Shown: positions 21,448 through 31,313, counted from the first letter of the stretch. The stretch is DNA of 64,000 nucleotides from Coriaria nepalensis (GCA_027186245.1 CP114496.1:2239501-2303500), one strand, 5' to 3'. The notes: a model not told the origin generated them from the letters alone. Numbers and translations: made by a program.

Positions 21448-21567
21448 GTGTGCGATCATACCAGCACTAATGCACCGGATCCCATCAGAACTCTGCAGTT
21501 AAGAGTGCTCGGGCGAGAGTAGTACTGAGTTGGGTGACCACTCGGGAAGTCCTTGTGTTGCACCCCT
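21448..21567 (+). rRNA. 5S rRNA copy 84
   Basis: Changes: G2T, C47T, T57A, T63C, C107T. Candidate left-hand parent of chimeric copy 68. Confidence 0.94.
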
Positions 21568-21704
21568 TTTATTTTTTCGCATCTACATTCGTTGTTTTTT
21601 CATAATTTTCATAACAAACAGGTTCTTAAGATCATGTGTAGTCGTTTCGACTGCCGTGAATTCTGAAAGTCGGGTATAGCAGAACTGTAAATGTTTCACT
21701 TCAC

Positions 21705-21823
21705 GGGTGCGATCATACCAGCACTAATGCACCGGATCCCATCAGAACTCCGCAGTCAAGTGTGCTTGGGCGAGAGTAGACTGAGTTGGGTGACCACTCG
21801 GGAAGTCCTCGTGTTGCACCCCC
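21705..21823 (+). rRNA. 5S rRNA copy 85 (delT76, probable pseudogene)
   Basis: 119 nt. Changes: T53C, delT76, T120C. The first terminator tract is reduced to TT. First half of a 2-copy motif. Confidence 0.9.
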
Positions 21824-21959
21824 TTATTTTTTCGCATCTACATTCGTTGTTTTTTCATAATTTTCATAACAAAAAGGTTTTTAAGATCATGTATAGTCGT
21901 TTCGACTGCCGTGAATTCTGAAAGTCGGGTATAGCAGAACTGTAAATGTTTCACTTCAC

Positions 21960-22079
21960 TGGTGCGAACATACCAGCACTAATGCACCGGATCACATCAG
22001 AACTCTGCAGATAAGTGTGCTTGGGCGAGAGAAGTACTGAGTTGGGTGACCACTCGGGAAGTCCTCGTGTTGCACCCCT
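21960..22079 (+). rRNA. 5S rRNA copy 86
   Basis: Changes: G1T, T9A, C35A, C47T, T52A, T73A. Confidence 0.93.
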
Positions 22080-22216
22080 TTTATTTTTTCGCATCTACAT
22101 TCGTTGTTTTTTCATAATTTTCATAACAAACAGGTTTTTAAGATCATGTGTAGTCGTTTCGACTGCCGTGAATTCTGAAAGTCGGGTATAGCAGAACTGT
22201 AAATGTTTCACTTCAC

Positions 22217-22335
22217 GGGTCCGATCATACCAGCACTAATGCACCGGATCCCATCAGAACTCCGCAGTTAAGTGTACTTGGGCGAGAGTAGACTGAGTTG
22301 GGTGACCACTCGGGAAGTCCTCGTGTTGCACCCCT
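22217..22335 (+). rRNA. 5S rRNA copy 87 (delT76, probable pseudogene)
   Basis: 119 nt. Changes: G5C, G60A, delT76. G5C breaks a helix I pair. Confidence 0.9.
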
Positions 22336-22472
22336 TTTATTTTTTCGCCTCTACATTCGTTGTTTTTTCATAATTTTCATAACAAACAGGTTTTTGAGAT
22401 CATGTGTAGTCGTTTCGACTGCCGTGAATTCTGAAAGTCGGGTATAGCAGAACTGTAAATGTTTCACTTCAC

Positions 22473-22592
22473 GGGTGCGATCATACCAGCACTAATGCAC
22501 AGGATCCCATCAGAACTCCGCAGTTAAGTGTGCTTGAGCGAGAGTAGTACTGAGTTGGGTGACCACTTGTGAAGTCCTCGTGTTGCACCCTT
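22473..22592 (+). rRNA. 5S rRNA copy 88
   Basis: Changes: C29A, G65A, C96T, G98T, C119T. Confidence 0.94.
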
Positions 22593-22729
22593 TTTATTTT
22601 TTCGCATCTACATTCGTTGTTTTTTCATAATTTTCATAACAAACAGGTTTGTAAGATCATGTGTAGTCGTTTCGACTGCCGTGAATTCTGAAAATGGGGT
22701 ATAGCAGAACTGTAAATGTTTCACTTCAC

Positions 22730-22848
22730 GGGTGCGATCATACCAGCACTAATGCACCGGATCCCATCAGAACTCCGCAGCTAAGTGTGCTTGGGCGAGA
22801 GTAGTACTGAGTTGGTGACCACTCGGGAAGTCCTCGTGTTGCACCCCT
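22730..22848 (+). rRNA. 5S rRNA copy 89 (G-run deletion)
   Basis: 119 nt, first of 15 such copies. One G of the G85-87 run in the C box is lost. Also T52C. Confidence 0.91.
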
Positions 22849-22985
22849 TTTATTTTTTCGCATCTACATTCGTTGTTTTTTCATAATTTTCATAACAAAT
22901 AGGTTTTTAAGATCATGTGTAGTCGTTTCGACTGCCGTGAATTCTGAAAGTCGGGTATAGCAGAACTGTAAATGTTTCACTTCAC

Positions 22986-23104
22986 GGGTGCGATCATACC
23001 AGCACTAATGCACCGGATCCCATCAGAACTCCGCAGTTAAGTGTGCTTGGGCGAGAGTAGTACTGAGTTGGTGACCACTCGGGAAGTCCTCGTGTTGCAC
23101 CCCT
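22986..23104 (+). rRNA. 5S rRNA copy 90 (G-run deletion)
   Basis: 119 nt. The G85-87 deletion is the only change. Confidence 0.91.
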
Positions 23105-23241
23105 TTTATTTTTTCGCATCTACATTCGTTGTTTTTTCATAATTTTCATAACAAACAGGTTTTTAAGATCATGTGTAGTCGTTTCGACTGCCGTGAATTC
23201 TGAAAGTCGGGCATAGCAGAACTGTAAATGTTTCACTTCAC

Positions 23242-23360
23242 CGGTGCGATCATACCAGCACTAATGCACCGGATCCCATCAGAACTCTGCAGTTAAGTGT
23301 ACTTGGGCGAGAGTAGACTGAGTTGGGTGACCACTCGGGAAGTCCTCGTGTTGCACCCCT
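23242..23360 (+). rRNA. 5S rRNA copy 91 (delT76, probable pseudogene)
   Basis: 119 nt. Changes: G1C, C47T, G60A, delT76. Confidence 0.9.
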
Positions 23361-23497
23361 TTTATTTTTTCGCATCTACATTCGTTGTTTTTTCATAATT
23401 TTCATAACAAACAGGTTTTTAAGATCATGTGTAGTAGTTTCGACTGCCGAGAATTCTGAAAGTCGGGTATAGCAGAACTGTAAATGTTTCACTTCAG

Positions 23498-23616
23498 CGG
23501 TGCGATCATACCAGCACTAATGCACCGGATCCCATCAGAACTCCGCAGTTAAGTGTACTTGGGCGAGAGTAGACTGAGTTGGGTGACCACTCGGGAAGTC
23601 CTCGTGTTGCACCACC
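23498..23616 (+). rRNA. 5S rRNA copy 92 (delT76, probable pseudogene)
   Basis: 119 nt. Changes: G1C, G60A, delT76, C118A, T120C. Shortened first terminator tract. Confidence 0.9.
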
Positions 23617-23752
23617 TTATTTTTTCGCATCTACATTCGTTGTTTTTTCATAATTTTCATAACAAAAAGGTTTTTAAGATCATGTGTAGTGGTTTCGACT
23701 GCCGTGAATTCTGAAAGTCGGGTATAGCAGAACTGTAAATGTTTCACTTCAC

Positions 23753-23871
23753 GGGTGCGATCATACCAGCACTAATGCACCGGATCCCATCAGAACTCCG
23801 CAGTTAAGTGTGCTTGGGCGAGAGTAGTACTGAGTTGGTGACCACTCGGGAAGTCCTCGTGTTGCACCCCT
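23753..23871 (+). rRNA. 5S rRNA copy 93 (G-run deletion)
   Basis: 119 nt. Only the G85-87 deletion; the following spacer has T5. Confidence 0.91.
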
Positions 23872-24007
23872 TTTATTTTTTCGCATCTACATTCGTTGTT
23901 TTTCATAATTTTCATAACAAACAGGTTTTTAAGATCATGTGTAGTCATTTTGACTGCCGTGAATTCTGAAAGTCGGGTATAGCAGAACTGTAAATGTTTC
24001 ACTACAC

Positions 24008-24127
24008 GGGTGCGATCATACCAGCACTAATGCACCGGATCCCATCAGAACTCCGCAGTTAAGTGGGCTTGGGCGAGAGTAGTACTGAGTTGGGTGACCA
24101 CTCGGGAAGTCCTCGTGTTGCACCCCG
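24008..24127 (+). rRNA. 5S rRNA copy 94
   Basis: Changes: T59G, T120G. The terminator reads GCTATTTTTT, so only the second T tract is left. Confidence 0.94.
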
Positions 24128-24263
24128 CTATTTTTTCGCATCTACATTCGTTGTTTTTTCATAGTTTTCATAACAAAAAGGTTTTTAAGATCATGTGTAG
24201 TCGTTTCGACTGCCGTGAATTCTGAAAGTGGGGTATAGCAGAATTGTAAATGTTTCACTACAC

Positions 24264-24382
24264 GGGTGCGATCATACCAGCACTAATGCACCGGATCCCA
24301 TCAGAACTCCGCAGTTAAGTGTGCTTGGGCGAGAGTAGTACTGAGTTGGTGACCACTCGGGAAGTCCTCGTGTTGCACCCCT
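24264..24382 (+). rRNA. 5S rRNA copy 95 (G-run deletion)
   Basis: 119 nt. Only the G85-87 deletion; the terminator reads TTGTATTTTTT. Confidence 0.91.
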
Positions 24383-24519
24383 TGTATTTTTTCGCATCTA
24401 CATTCGTTGTTTTTTCATAATTTTCATAACAAACAGGTTTTTAAGATCATGTGTAGTCGTTTCGACTGCCGTGAATTCTGAAAGTCGGGTATAGCAGAAC
24501 TGTAAATGTTTCACATCAC

Positions 24520-24639
24520 GGGTGCGATCATACCAGCACTAATGCACCGGATCCCATCAGAACTCCACAGTGAAGTGTGCTTGGGCGAGAGTAGTACTGA
24601 GTTGGGTGACCACTCGGGAAGTCCTCGTGTTGCACCCCT
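24520..24639 (+). rRNA. 5S rRNA copy 96
   Basis: Changes: G48A, T53G. The terminator reads TTTTCTTTTTT. Partner of copy 170. Confidence 0.95.
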
Positions 24640-24776
24640 TTTCTTTTTTCGCATCTACATTCGTTGTTTTTTCATAATTTTCATAACAAACAGGTTTTTA
24701 AGATCATGTGTAGTGGTTTCGACTGCCGTGAATTCTGAAAGTCGGGTATAGCAGAACTGTAAATGTTTCACTTCAC

Positions 24777-24896
24777 GGGTGTGATCATACCAGCACTAAT
24801 GCACCGGATCCCATCAGAACTCTGCAGTTAAGTGTGCTTGGGCGAGAGTAGTACTGAGTTGGGAGACCACTCGGGAAGTCCTCGTGTTGCACCCCT
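24777..24896 (+). rRNA. 5S rRNA copy 97
   Basis: Changes: C6T, C47T, T88A. Confidence 0.95.
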
Positions 24897-25033
24897 TTTA
24901 TTTTTTCGCATCTACATTCGTTGTTTTTTCATAATTTTCATAACAAACATGTTTTTAAGATCATGTGTAGTGGTTTCGACTGTCGTGAATTCGGAAAGTC
25001 GGGTATAGCAGAACTGTAAATGTTTCACTTCAC

Positions 25034-25152
25034 GGGTGCGATCATACCAGCACTAATGCACCGGATCCCATCAGAACTCCGCAGTTAAGTGTGCTTGGGC
25101 GAGAGTAGTACTGAGTTGGTGACCACTCGGGAAGTCCTCGTGTTGCACCCCT
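25034..25152 (+). rRNA. 5S rRNA copy 98 (G-run deletion)
   Basis: 119 nt. Only the G85-87 deletion. Partner of copy 172. Confidence 0.91.
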
Positions 25153-25289
25153 TTTATTTTTTCGCATCTACATTCGTTGTTTTTTCATAATTTTCATAAC
25201 AAACAGGTTTTTAAGATCATGTGTAGTCGTTTCGACTGCCGTGAATTCTGAAAGTCGGGTATAGCAGAACTGTAAATGTTTCACTTCAC

Positions 25290-25408
25290 CGGTGCGATCA
25301 TACCAGCACTAATGCACCGGATCCCATCAGAACTCCGCAGTTAAGTGTACTTGGGCGAGAGTAGACTGAGTTGGGTGACCACTCGGGAAGTCCTCGTGTT
25401 GCACCCCT
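25290..25408 (+). rRNA. 5S rRNA copy 99 (delT76, probable pseudogene)
   Basis: 119 nt. Changes: G1C, G60A, delT76. Partner of copy 173. Confidence 0.9.
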
Positions 25409-25545
25409 TTTATTTTTTCGCATCTACATTCGTTGTTTTTTCATAATTTTCATAACAAACAGGGTTTTAAGATCATGTGTAGTCGTTTCGCCTGCCGTGA
25501 ATTCTGAAAGTCGGGTATAGCAGAACTGTAAATGTTTCACTTCAC

Positions 25546-25664
25546 GGGTGCGATCATACCAGCACTAATGCACCGGATCCCATCAGAACTCCGCAGTCAA
25601 GTGTGCTTGGGCGAGAGTAGACTGAGTTGGGTGACCACTCGGGAAGTCCTCGTGTTGCACCCCC
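25546..25664 (+). rRNA. 5S rRNA copy 100 (delT76, probable pseudogene)
   Basis: 119 nt. Changes: T53C, delT76, T120C. Confidence 0.9.
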
Positions 25665-25800
25665 TTATTTTTTCGCATCTACATTCGTTGTTTTTTCATA
25701 ATTTTCATAACAAAAAGGTTTTTAAGATCATGTGTAGTCGTTTCGACTGCCGTGAATTCTGAAAGTCGGGTATAGCAGAACTGTAAATGTTTCACTTCAC

Positions 25801-25920
25801 TGGTGCGAACATACCAGCACTAATGCACCGGATCCCATCAGAACTCCGCAGATAAGTGTGCTTGGGCGAGAGTAGTACTGAGTTGGGTGACCACTCGGGA
25901 AGTCCTCGTGTTGCACCCCT
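25801..25920 (+). rRNA. 5S rRNA copy 101
   Basis: Changes: G1T, T9A, T52A. Confidence 0.95.
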
Positions 25921-26057
25921 TTTATTTTTTCGCATCTACATTCGTTGTTTTTTCATAATTTTCATAACAAACAGGTTTTTAAGATCATGTGTAGTCGTTT
26001 CGACTGCCGTGAATTCTGAAAGTCGGGTATAGCAGAACTGTAAATGTTTCACTTCAG

Positions 26058-26176
26058 CGGTGCGATCATACCAGCACTAATGCACCGGATCCCATCAGAA
26101 CTCCGCAGTTAAGTGTGCTTGGGCGAGAGTAGTACTGAGTTGGTGACCACTCGGGAAGTCCTCGTGTTGCACCCCT
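26058..26176 (+). rRNA. 5S rRNA copy 102 (G-run deletion)
   Basis: 119 nt. Changes: G1C and the G85-87 deletion. Confidence 0.91.
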
Positions 26177-26313
26177 TTTATTTTTTCGCATCTACATTCG
26201 TTGTTTTTTCATAATTTTCATAACAAACAGGTTTTTAAGATCATGTGTAGTCGTTTCGACTGCCGTGAATTCTGAAAGTCGGGTATAGCAGAACTGTAAA
26301 TGTTTCACTTCAT

Positions 26314-26433
26314 GGGTGTGATCATACTAGCACTAATGCACCGGATCCCATCAGAACTCCGCAGTTAAGTGTGCGCGGGCGAGAGTAGTACTGAGTTGGG
26401 TGACCACTCGGGAAGTCCTCGTGTTGCACCCCT
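26314..26433 (+). rRNA. 5S rRNA copy 103
   Basis: Changes: C6T, C15T, T62G, T63C. Confidence 0.95.
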
Positions 26434-26570
26434 TTTATTTTTTCGCATCTATATTCGTTGTTTTTTCATAATTTTCATAACAAACAGGTTTTTAAGATCA
26501 TGTGTAGTCGTTTCGACTGCCGTGAATTCTGAAAGTCGGGTATAGCAGAACTGTAAATGTTTCACTTCAC

Positions 26571-26690
26571 GGGTGCGATCATACCAGCACTAATGCACCG
26601 GATCCCATCAGAACTCCGCAGTCAAGTGTGCTTGGGCGAGAGTAGTACTGAGTTGGGTGACCACTCGGGAAGTCCTCGTGTTGCACCCCT
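26571..26690 (+). rRNA. 5S rRNA copy 104
   Basis: Change: T53C. Confidence 0.97.
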
Positions 26691-26827
26691 TTTATTTTTT
26701 CGCATCTACATTCGTTGTTTTTTCATAATTTTCATAACAAACAGGTTTTTAAGATCATGTGTAGTCGTTTCGACTGCCGTGAATTCTGAAAGTCGGGTAT
26801 AGCAGAACTGTAAATGTTTCACTTCAT

Positions 26828-26947
26828 GGGTGTGATCATACCAGCACTAATGCACCGGATCCCATCAGAACTCCGCAGTTAAGTGTGGTTTGGCGAGAGT
26901 AGTACTGAGTTGGGTGACCACTCGGGAAGTCCTCGTGTTGCACCCCT
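26828..26947 (+). rRNA. 5S rRNA copy 105
   Basis: Changes: C6T, C61G, G64T. Confidence 0.95.
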
Positions 26948-27084
26948 TTTATTTTTTCGCATCTACATTCGTTGTTTTTTCATAATTTTCATAACAAACA
27001 GGTTTTTAAGATCATGTGTAGTCGTTTCGACTGCCGTGAATTCTGAAAGTCGGGTATAGCAGAACTGTAAATGTTTCACTTCAC

Positions 27085-27204
27085 AGGTGCCATCATACCA
27101 GCACTAATGCACCGGATCCCATCAGAACTCCGCAGTTAAGTGTGCTTGGGCGAGAGTGGTACTGAGTTGGCTGACCACTCGGGAAGTCCTCGTGTTGCAC
27201 CCCT
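27085..27204 (+). rRNA. 5S rRNA copy 106
   Basis: Changes: G1A, G7C, A74G, G87C. Same as copy 126, 5137 bp downstream. Confidence 0.94.
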
Positions 27205-27341
27205 TTTATTTTTTCGCATCTACATTCGTTGTTTTTTCATAATTTTTATAACAAACAGGTTTTTAAGATCATGTGTAGTGGTTTCGACTGCCGTGAATTC
27301 TGAAAGTTGGGTATAGCAGAACTGTAAATGTTTCACTTCAC

Positions 27342-27461
27342 GGGTGCGATCATACCAGCACTAATGCACCGGATCCCATCAGAACTCTGCAGTTAAGTGT
27401 GCTTGGGCGAGAGTAGTACTGAGTTGGGTGACCACTCGGGAAGTCCTCGTGTTGCACCCCT
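27342..27461 (+). rRNA. 5S rRNA copy 107
   Basis: Change: C47T. Confidence 0.97.
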
Positions 27462-27598
27462 TTTATTTTTTCGCATCTACATTCGTTGTTTTTTCATAAT
27501 TTTCATAACAAACAGGTTTTTAAGATCATGTGTAGTCGTTTCGACTGCCGTGAATTCTGAAAGTCGGGTATAGCAGAACTGTAAATGTTTCACTTCAC

Positions 27599-27718
27599 GG
27601 GTGCGATCATACCAGCACTAATGCACTGGATCCCATCAGAACTCCGCAGTTAAGTGTGCTTGGGCGAGAGTAGTATTGAGTTGGGTGACCACTCGGGAAG
27701 TCCTCGTGTTGCACCCCT
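27599..27718 (+). rRNA. 5S rRNA copy 108
   Basis: Changes: C29T, C78T. Confidence 0.96.
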
Positions 27719-27855
27719 TTTATTTTTTCGCATCTACATTCGTTGTTTTTTCATAATTTTCATAACAAACAGGTTTTTAAGATCATGTGTAGTCGTTTCG
27801 ACTGCCGTGAATTCTGAAAGTCGGGTATAGCAGAACTGTAAATGTTTCACTTCAC

Positions 27856-27975
27856 GGGTGCGATCATACCAGCACTAATGCACCGGATCCCATCAGAACT
27901 CCGCAGTCAAGTGTGCTTGGGCGAGAGTAGTACTGAGTTGGGTGACCACTCGGGAAGTCCTCGTGTTGCACCCCT
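27856..27975 (+). rRNA. 5S rRNA copy 109
   Basis: Change: T53C. Confidence 0.97.
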
Positions 27976-28112
27976 TTTATTTTTTCGCATCTACATTCGT
28001 TGTTTTTTCATAATTTTCATAACAAACAGGTTTTTAAGATCATGTGTAGTCGTTTCGACTGCCGTGAATTCTGAAAGTCGGGTATAGCAGAACTGTAAAT
28101 GTTTCACTTCAC

Positions 28113-28231
28113 GGGTGCGATCATACCAGCACTAATGCACCGGATCCCATCAGAACTCCGCAGTTAAGTGTGCTTGGGCGAGAGTAGTACTGAGTTGGTG
28201 ACCACTCGGGAAGTCCTCGTGTTGCACCCCT
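28113..28231 (+). rRNA. 5S rRNA copy 110 (G-run deletion)
   Basis: 119 nt. Only the G85-87 deletion. Confidence 0.91.
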
Positions 28232-28368
28232 TTTATTTTTTCGCATCTACATTCGTTGTTTTTTCATAATTTTCATAACAAACAGGTTTTTAAGATCATG
28301 TGTAGTCGTTTCGACTGCCGTGAATTCGGAAAGTCGGGTATAGTAGAACTGTAAATGTTTCACTTCAT

Positions 28369-28488
28369 GGGTGTGATCATACTAGCACTAATGCACCGGA
28401 TCCCATCAGATCTCCGCAGTTAAGTGTGCGTGGGTGAGAGTAGTATTGAGTTGGGTGACCACTCGGGAAGTCCTCGTGTTGCACCCCT
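28369..28488 (+). rRNA. 5S rRNA copy 111
   Basis: Changes: C6T, C15T, A43T, T62G, C67T, C78T. Confidence 0.94.
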
Positions 28489-28625
28489 TTTATTTTTTCG
28501 CATCTATATTCGTTGTTTTTTCATAATTTTCATAACAAACAGGTTTTTAAGATCATGTGTAGTCGTTTCGACTGCCGTGAATTCTGAAAGTCGGGTATAG
28601 CAGAACTGTAAATGTTTCACTTCAC

Positions 28626-28745
28626 GGGTGCGATCATACCAGCACTAATGCACCGGATCCCATCAGAACTCCGCAGTCAAGTGTGCTTGGGCGAGAGTAG
28701 TACTGAGTTGGGTGACCACTCGGGAAGTCCTCGTGTTGCACCCCT
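28626..28745 (+). rRNA. 5S rRNA copy 112
   Basis: Change: T53C. Confidence 0.97.
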
Positions 28746-28852
28746 TTTATTTTTTCGCATCTACATTCGTTGTTTTTTCATAATTTTTATAACAAACAGG
28801 TTTTTAAGATCATGTGTAGTGGTTTCGACTGCCGTGAATTCTGAAAGTTGGG

Positions 28853-28856
28853 TATA
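28853..28856 (+). promoter_or_regulatory. TATA-like element at -30 to -27 (representative, copy 113)
   Basis: The sequence GGTATAGCAG places TATA about 28 nt upstream of the gene, where plant 5S promoters (known from Arabidopsis) carry a TATA-like box. It recurs upstream of the copies. Variants are GGTATAACAG, GGGATATAGCAG and GGAATATAGTAG, and all keep TATA. The consensus C at -1 also fits the known plant pattern. Confidence 0.75.
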
Positions 28857-28931
28857 GCAGAACTGTAAATGTTTCACTTCACGGGTGCGATCATACCAGC
28901 ACTAATGCACCGGATCCCATCAGAACTCCGC

Positions 28932-28946
28932 AGTTAAGTGTGCTTG
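28932..28946 (+). promoter_or_regulatory. Internal A box (representative, copy 113)
   Basis: Gene positions 50-64, AGTTAAGTGTGCTTG, match the place of the 5S A box. The usual plant form has C at position 57 where this array has T. Positions 52, 53, 57, 60 and 63 vary strongly between copies. Confidence 0.75.
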
Positions 28947-28948
28947 GG

Positions 28949-28954
28949 CGAGAG
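28949..28954 (+). promoter_or_regulatory. Intermediate element (representative, copy 113)
   Basis: Gene positions 67-72 (CGAGAG) correspond to the intermediate element of the 5S internal control region. The frequent loss of T76 lies just downstream and shortens the distance from here to the C box by one base. Confidence 0.65.
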
Positions 28955-28961
28955 TAGTACT

Positions 28962-28979
28962 GAGTTGGGTGACCACTCG
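28962..28979 (+). promoter_or_regulatory. Internal C box (representative, copy 113)
   Basis: Gene positions 80-97 (GAGTTGGGTGACCACTCG) occupy the TFIIIA-binding C box. The sequence differs from the usual plant box at 80, 81, 83, 84, 93, 95 and 96, but the changes flanking the loop keep helix IV paired. The G-run deletion and the C91G/C92T variant both fall here. Confidence 0.75.
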
Positions 28980-29001
28980 GGAAGTCCTCGTGTTGCACCC
29001 C

Positions 29002-29012
29002 TTTTATTTTTT
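29002..29012 (+). terminator. Pol III terminator (representative, copy 113)
   Basis: TTTT-A-TTTTTT directly at the gene 3' end is a standard oligo-T terminator. Variants in the array include CCTTATTTTTT (first tract shortened), TATTATTTTTT, TTTTCTTTTTT, GCTATTTTTT and an uninterrupted run of 11 T. Confidence 0.8.
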
Positions 29013-29139
29013 CGCATCTACATTCGTTGTTTTTTCATAATTTTCATAACAAACAGGTTTTTAAGATCATGTGTAGTCGTTTCGACTGCCGTGAATTCTG
29101 AAAGTCGGGTATAGCAGAACTGTAAATGTTTCACTTCAC

Positions 29140-29259
29140 GGGTGCGATCATACCAGCACTAATGCACTGGATCCCATCAGAACTCCGCAGTTAAGTGTGC
29201 TTGGGCGAGAGTAGTATTGAGTTGGGTGACCATTCGGGAAGTCCTCGTGTTGCACCCCT
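29140..29259 (+). rRNA. 5S rRNA copy 114
   Basis: Changes: C29T, C78T, C94T. Confidence 0.95.
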
Positions 29260-29396
29260 TTTATTTTTTCGCATCTACATTCGTTGTTTTTTCATAATTT
29301 TCATAACAAACAGGTTTTTAAGATCATGTGTAGTCGTTTCGACTGCCGTGAATTCTGAAAGTCGGGTATAGCAGAACTGTAAATGTTTCACTTCAT

Positions 29397-29516
29397 GGGT
29401 GTGATCATACTAGCACTAATGCACTGGATCCCATCAGAACTCCGCAGTTAAGTGTGCTTGGGCGAGAGTAGTTTTGAGTTGGGTGACCACTCGGGAAGTC
29501 CTCGTGTTGCACCCCT
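29397..29516 (+). rRNA. 5S rRNA copy 115
   Basis: Changes: C6T, C15T, C29T, A77T, C78T. Confidence 0.94.
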
Positions 29517-29653
29517 TTTATTTTTTCGCATCTACATTCGTTGTTTTTTCATAATTTTCATAACAAACAGGTTTTTAAGATCATGTGTAGTCGTTTCGAC
29601 TGCCGTGAATTCTGAAAGTCGGGTATAGCAGAACTGTAAATGTTTCACTTCAC

Positions 29654-29773
29654 GGGTGCGATCATACCAGCACTAATGCACCGGATCCCATCAGAACTCC
29701 GCAGTCAAGTGTGCTTGGGCGAGAGTAGTACTGAGTTGGGTGACCACTCGGGAAGTCCTCGTGTTGCACCCCT
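29654..29773 (+). rRNA. 5S rRNA copy 116
   Basis: Change: T53C. Confidence 0.97.
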
Positions 29774-29910
29774 TTTATTTTTTCGCATCTACATTCGTTG
29801 TTTTTTCATAATTTTCATAACAAACAGGTTTTTAAGATCATGTGTAGTCGTTTCGACTGCCGTGAATTCTGAAAGTCGGGTATAGCAGAACTGTAAATGT
29901 TTCACTTCAC

Positions 29911-30030
29911 GGGTGCGATCATACCAGCACTAATGCATCGGATCCCATCAGAACTCCGCAGTCAAGTGTGCTTGGGCGAGAGTAGTACTGAGTTGGGTGA
30001 CCACTCGGGAAGTCCTCGTGTTGCACCCCT
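29911..30030 (+). rRNA. 5S rRNA copy 117
   Basis: Changes: C28T, T53C. Confidence 0.96.
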
Positions 30031-30167
30031 TTTATTTTTTCGCATCTACATTCGTTGTTTTTTCATAATTTTCATAACAAACAGGTTTTTAAGATCATGT
30101 GTAGTCGTTTCGACTGCCGTGAATTCTGAAAGTCGGGTATAGCAGAACTGTAAATGTTTCACTTCAT

Positions 30168-30287
30168 GGGTGTGATCATACTAGCACTAATGCACTGGAT
30201 CCCATCAGAACTCCGCAGTTAAGTGTGCTTGGGCGAGAGTAGTACTGAGTTGGGTGACCACTCGGGAAGTCCTCGTGTTGCACCCCT
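30168..30287 (+). rRNA. 5S rRNA copy 118
   Basis: Changes: C6T, C15T, C29T. Confidence 0.96.
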
Positions 30288-30424
30288 TTTATTTTTTCGC
30301 ATCTACATTCGTTGTTTTTTCATAATTTTCATAACAAACAGGTTTTTAAGATCATGTGTAGTCGTTTCGACTGCCGTGAATTCTGAAAGTCGGGTATAGC
30401 AGAACTGTAAATGTTTCACTTCAT

Positions 30425-30544
30425 GGGTGTGATCATACCAGCACTAATGCACCGGATCCCATCAGAACTCCGCAGTCAAGCGTGCTTGGGCGAGAGTAGT
30501 ACTGAGTTGGGTGACCACTCGGGAAGTCCTCGTGTTGCACCCCT
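30425..30544 (+). rRNA. 5S rRNA copy 119
   Basis: Changes: C6T, T53C, T57C. Partner of copy 131, 3080 bp downstream. Confidence 0.95.
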
Positions 30545-30681
30545 TTTATTTTTTCGCATCTACATTCGTTGTTTTTTCATAATTTTCATAACAAACAGGT
30601 TTTTAAGATCATGTGTAGTCGTTTCGACTGCCGTGAATTCTGAAAGTCGGGTATAGCAGAACTGTAAATGTTTCACTTCAC

Positions 30682-30800
30682 GGGTGCGATCATACCAGCA
30701 CTAATGCACCGGATCCCATCAGAACTCCGCAGTTAAGTATGCTTGGGCGAGAGTAGTACTGAGTTGGTGACCACTCGGGAAGTCCTCGTGTTGCACCCCT
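30682..30800 (+). rRNA. 5S rRNA copy 120 (G-run deletion)
   Basis: 119 nt. Changes: G58A and the G85-87 deletion. Partner of copy 132. Confidence 0.91.
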
Positions 30801-30937
30801 TTTATTTTTTCGCATCTACATTCGTTGTTTTTTCAGAATTTTCATAACAAACAGGTTTTTAAGATCATGTGTAGTCGTTTCGACTGCCGTGAATTCTGAA
30901 AGTCGGGTATAGCAGAACTGTAAATGTTTCACTTCAC

Positions 30938-31056
30938 GGGTGCGATCATACCAGCACTAATGCACCGGATCCCATCAGAACTCCGCAGTCAAGTGTGCTT
31001 GGGCGAGAGTAGACTGAGTTGGGTGACCACTCGGGAAGTCCTCGTGTTGCACCCCT
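30938..31056 (+). rRNA. 5S rRNA copy 121 (delT76, probable pseudogene)
   Basis: 119 nt. Changes: T53C, delT76. Unlike most T53C/delT76 copies it keeps T120 and the full terminator. Confidence 0.9.
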
Positions 31057-31193
31057 TTTATTTTTTCGCATCTACATTCGTTGTTTTTTCATAATTTTCA
31101 TAACAAACAGGTTTTTAAGATCATGTGTAGTCGTTTCGACTGCCGTGAATTCTGAAAGTCGGGTATAGCAGAACTGTAAATGTTTCACTTCAT

Positions 31194-31313
31194 GGGTGTG
31201 ATCATACTAGCACTAATGCACTGGATCCCATCAGAACTCCGCAGTTAAGTGTGCTTGGGCGAGAGTAGTACTGAGTTGGGTGACCACTCGGGAAGTCCTC
31301 GTGTTGCACCCCT
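31194..31313 (+). rRNA. 5S rRNA copy 122
   Basis: Changes: C6T, C15T, C29T. Confidence 0.96.

Larger units (their letters stand above)
17365..21469 (+). repeat. 16-copy tandem duplication, unit 2
   Basis: Second unit of the 4105-bp duplication. A few private changes (T12A in copy 71, C39T in copy 77, G113 kept in copy 79) show limited divergence since duplication. Confidence 0.9.
24520..25409 (+). repeat. 4-copy block (copies 96-99), first occurrence
   Basis: The series G48A/T53G with a TTTTCTTTTTT terminator, a spacer with AAACATG, a G-run deletion copy and a G1C delT76 copy recurs 18980 bp (74 units) downstream. Confidence 0.8.
28883..29002 (+). rRNA. 5S rRNA copy 113 (reference copy)
   Basis: Identical to the array consensus and used here to place the promoter and terminator elements. 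Helix I pairs 1-6 (GGGUGC) with 113-118 (GCACCC). Helix IV pairs 80-83 (GAGU) with 93-96 (ACUC). Confidence 0.98.
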
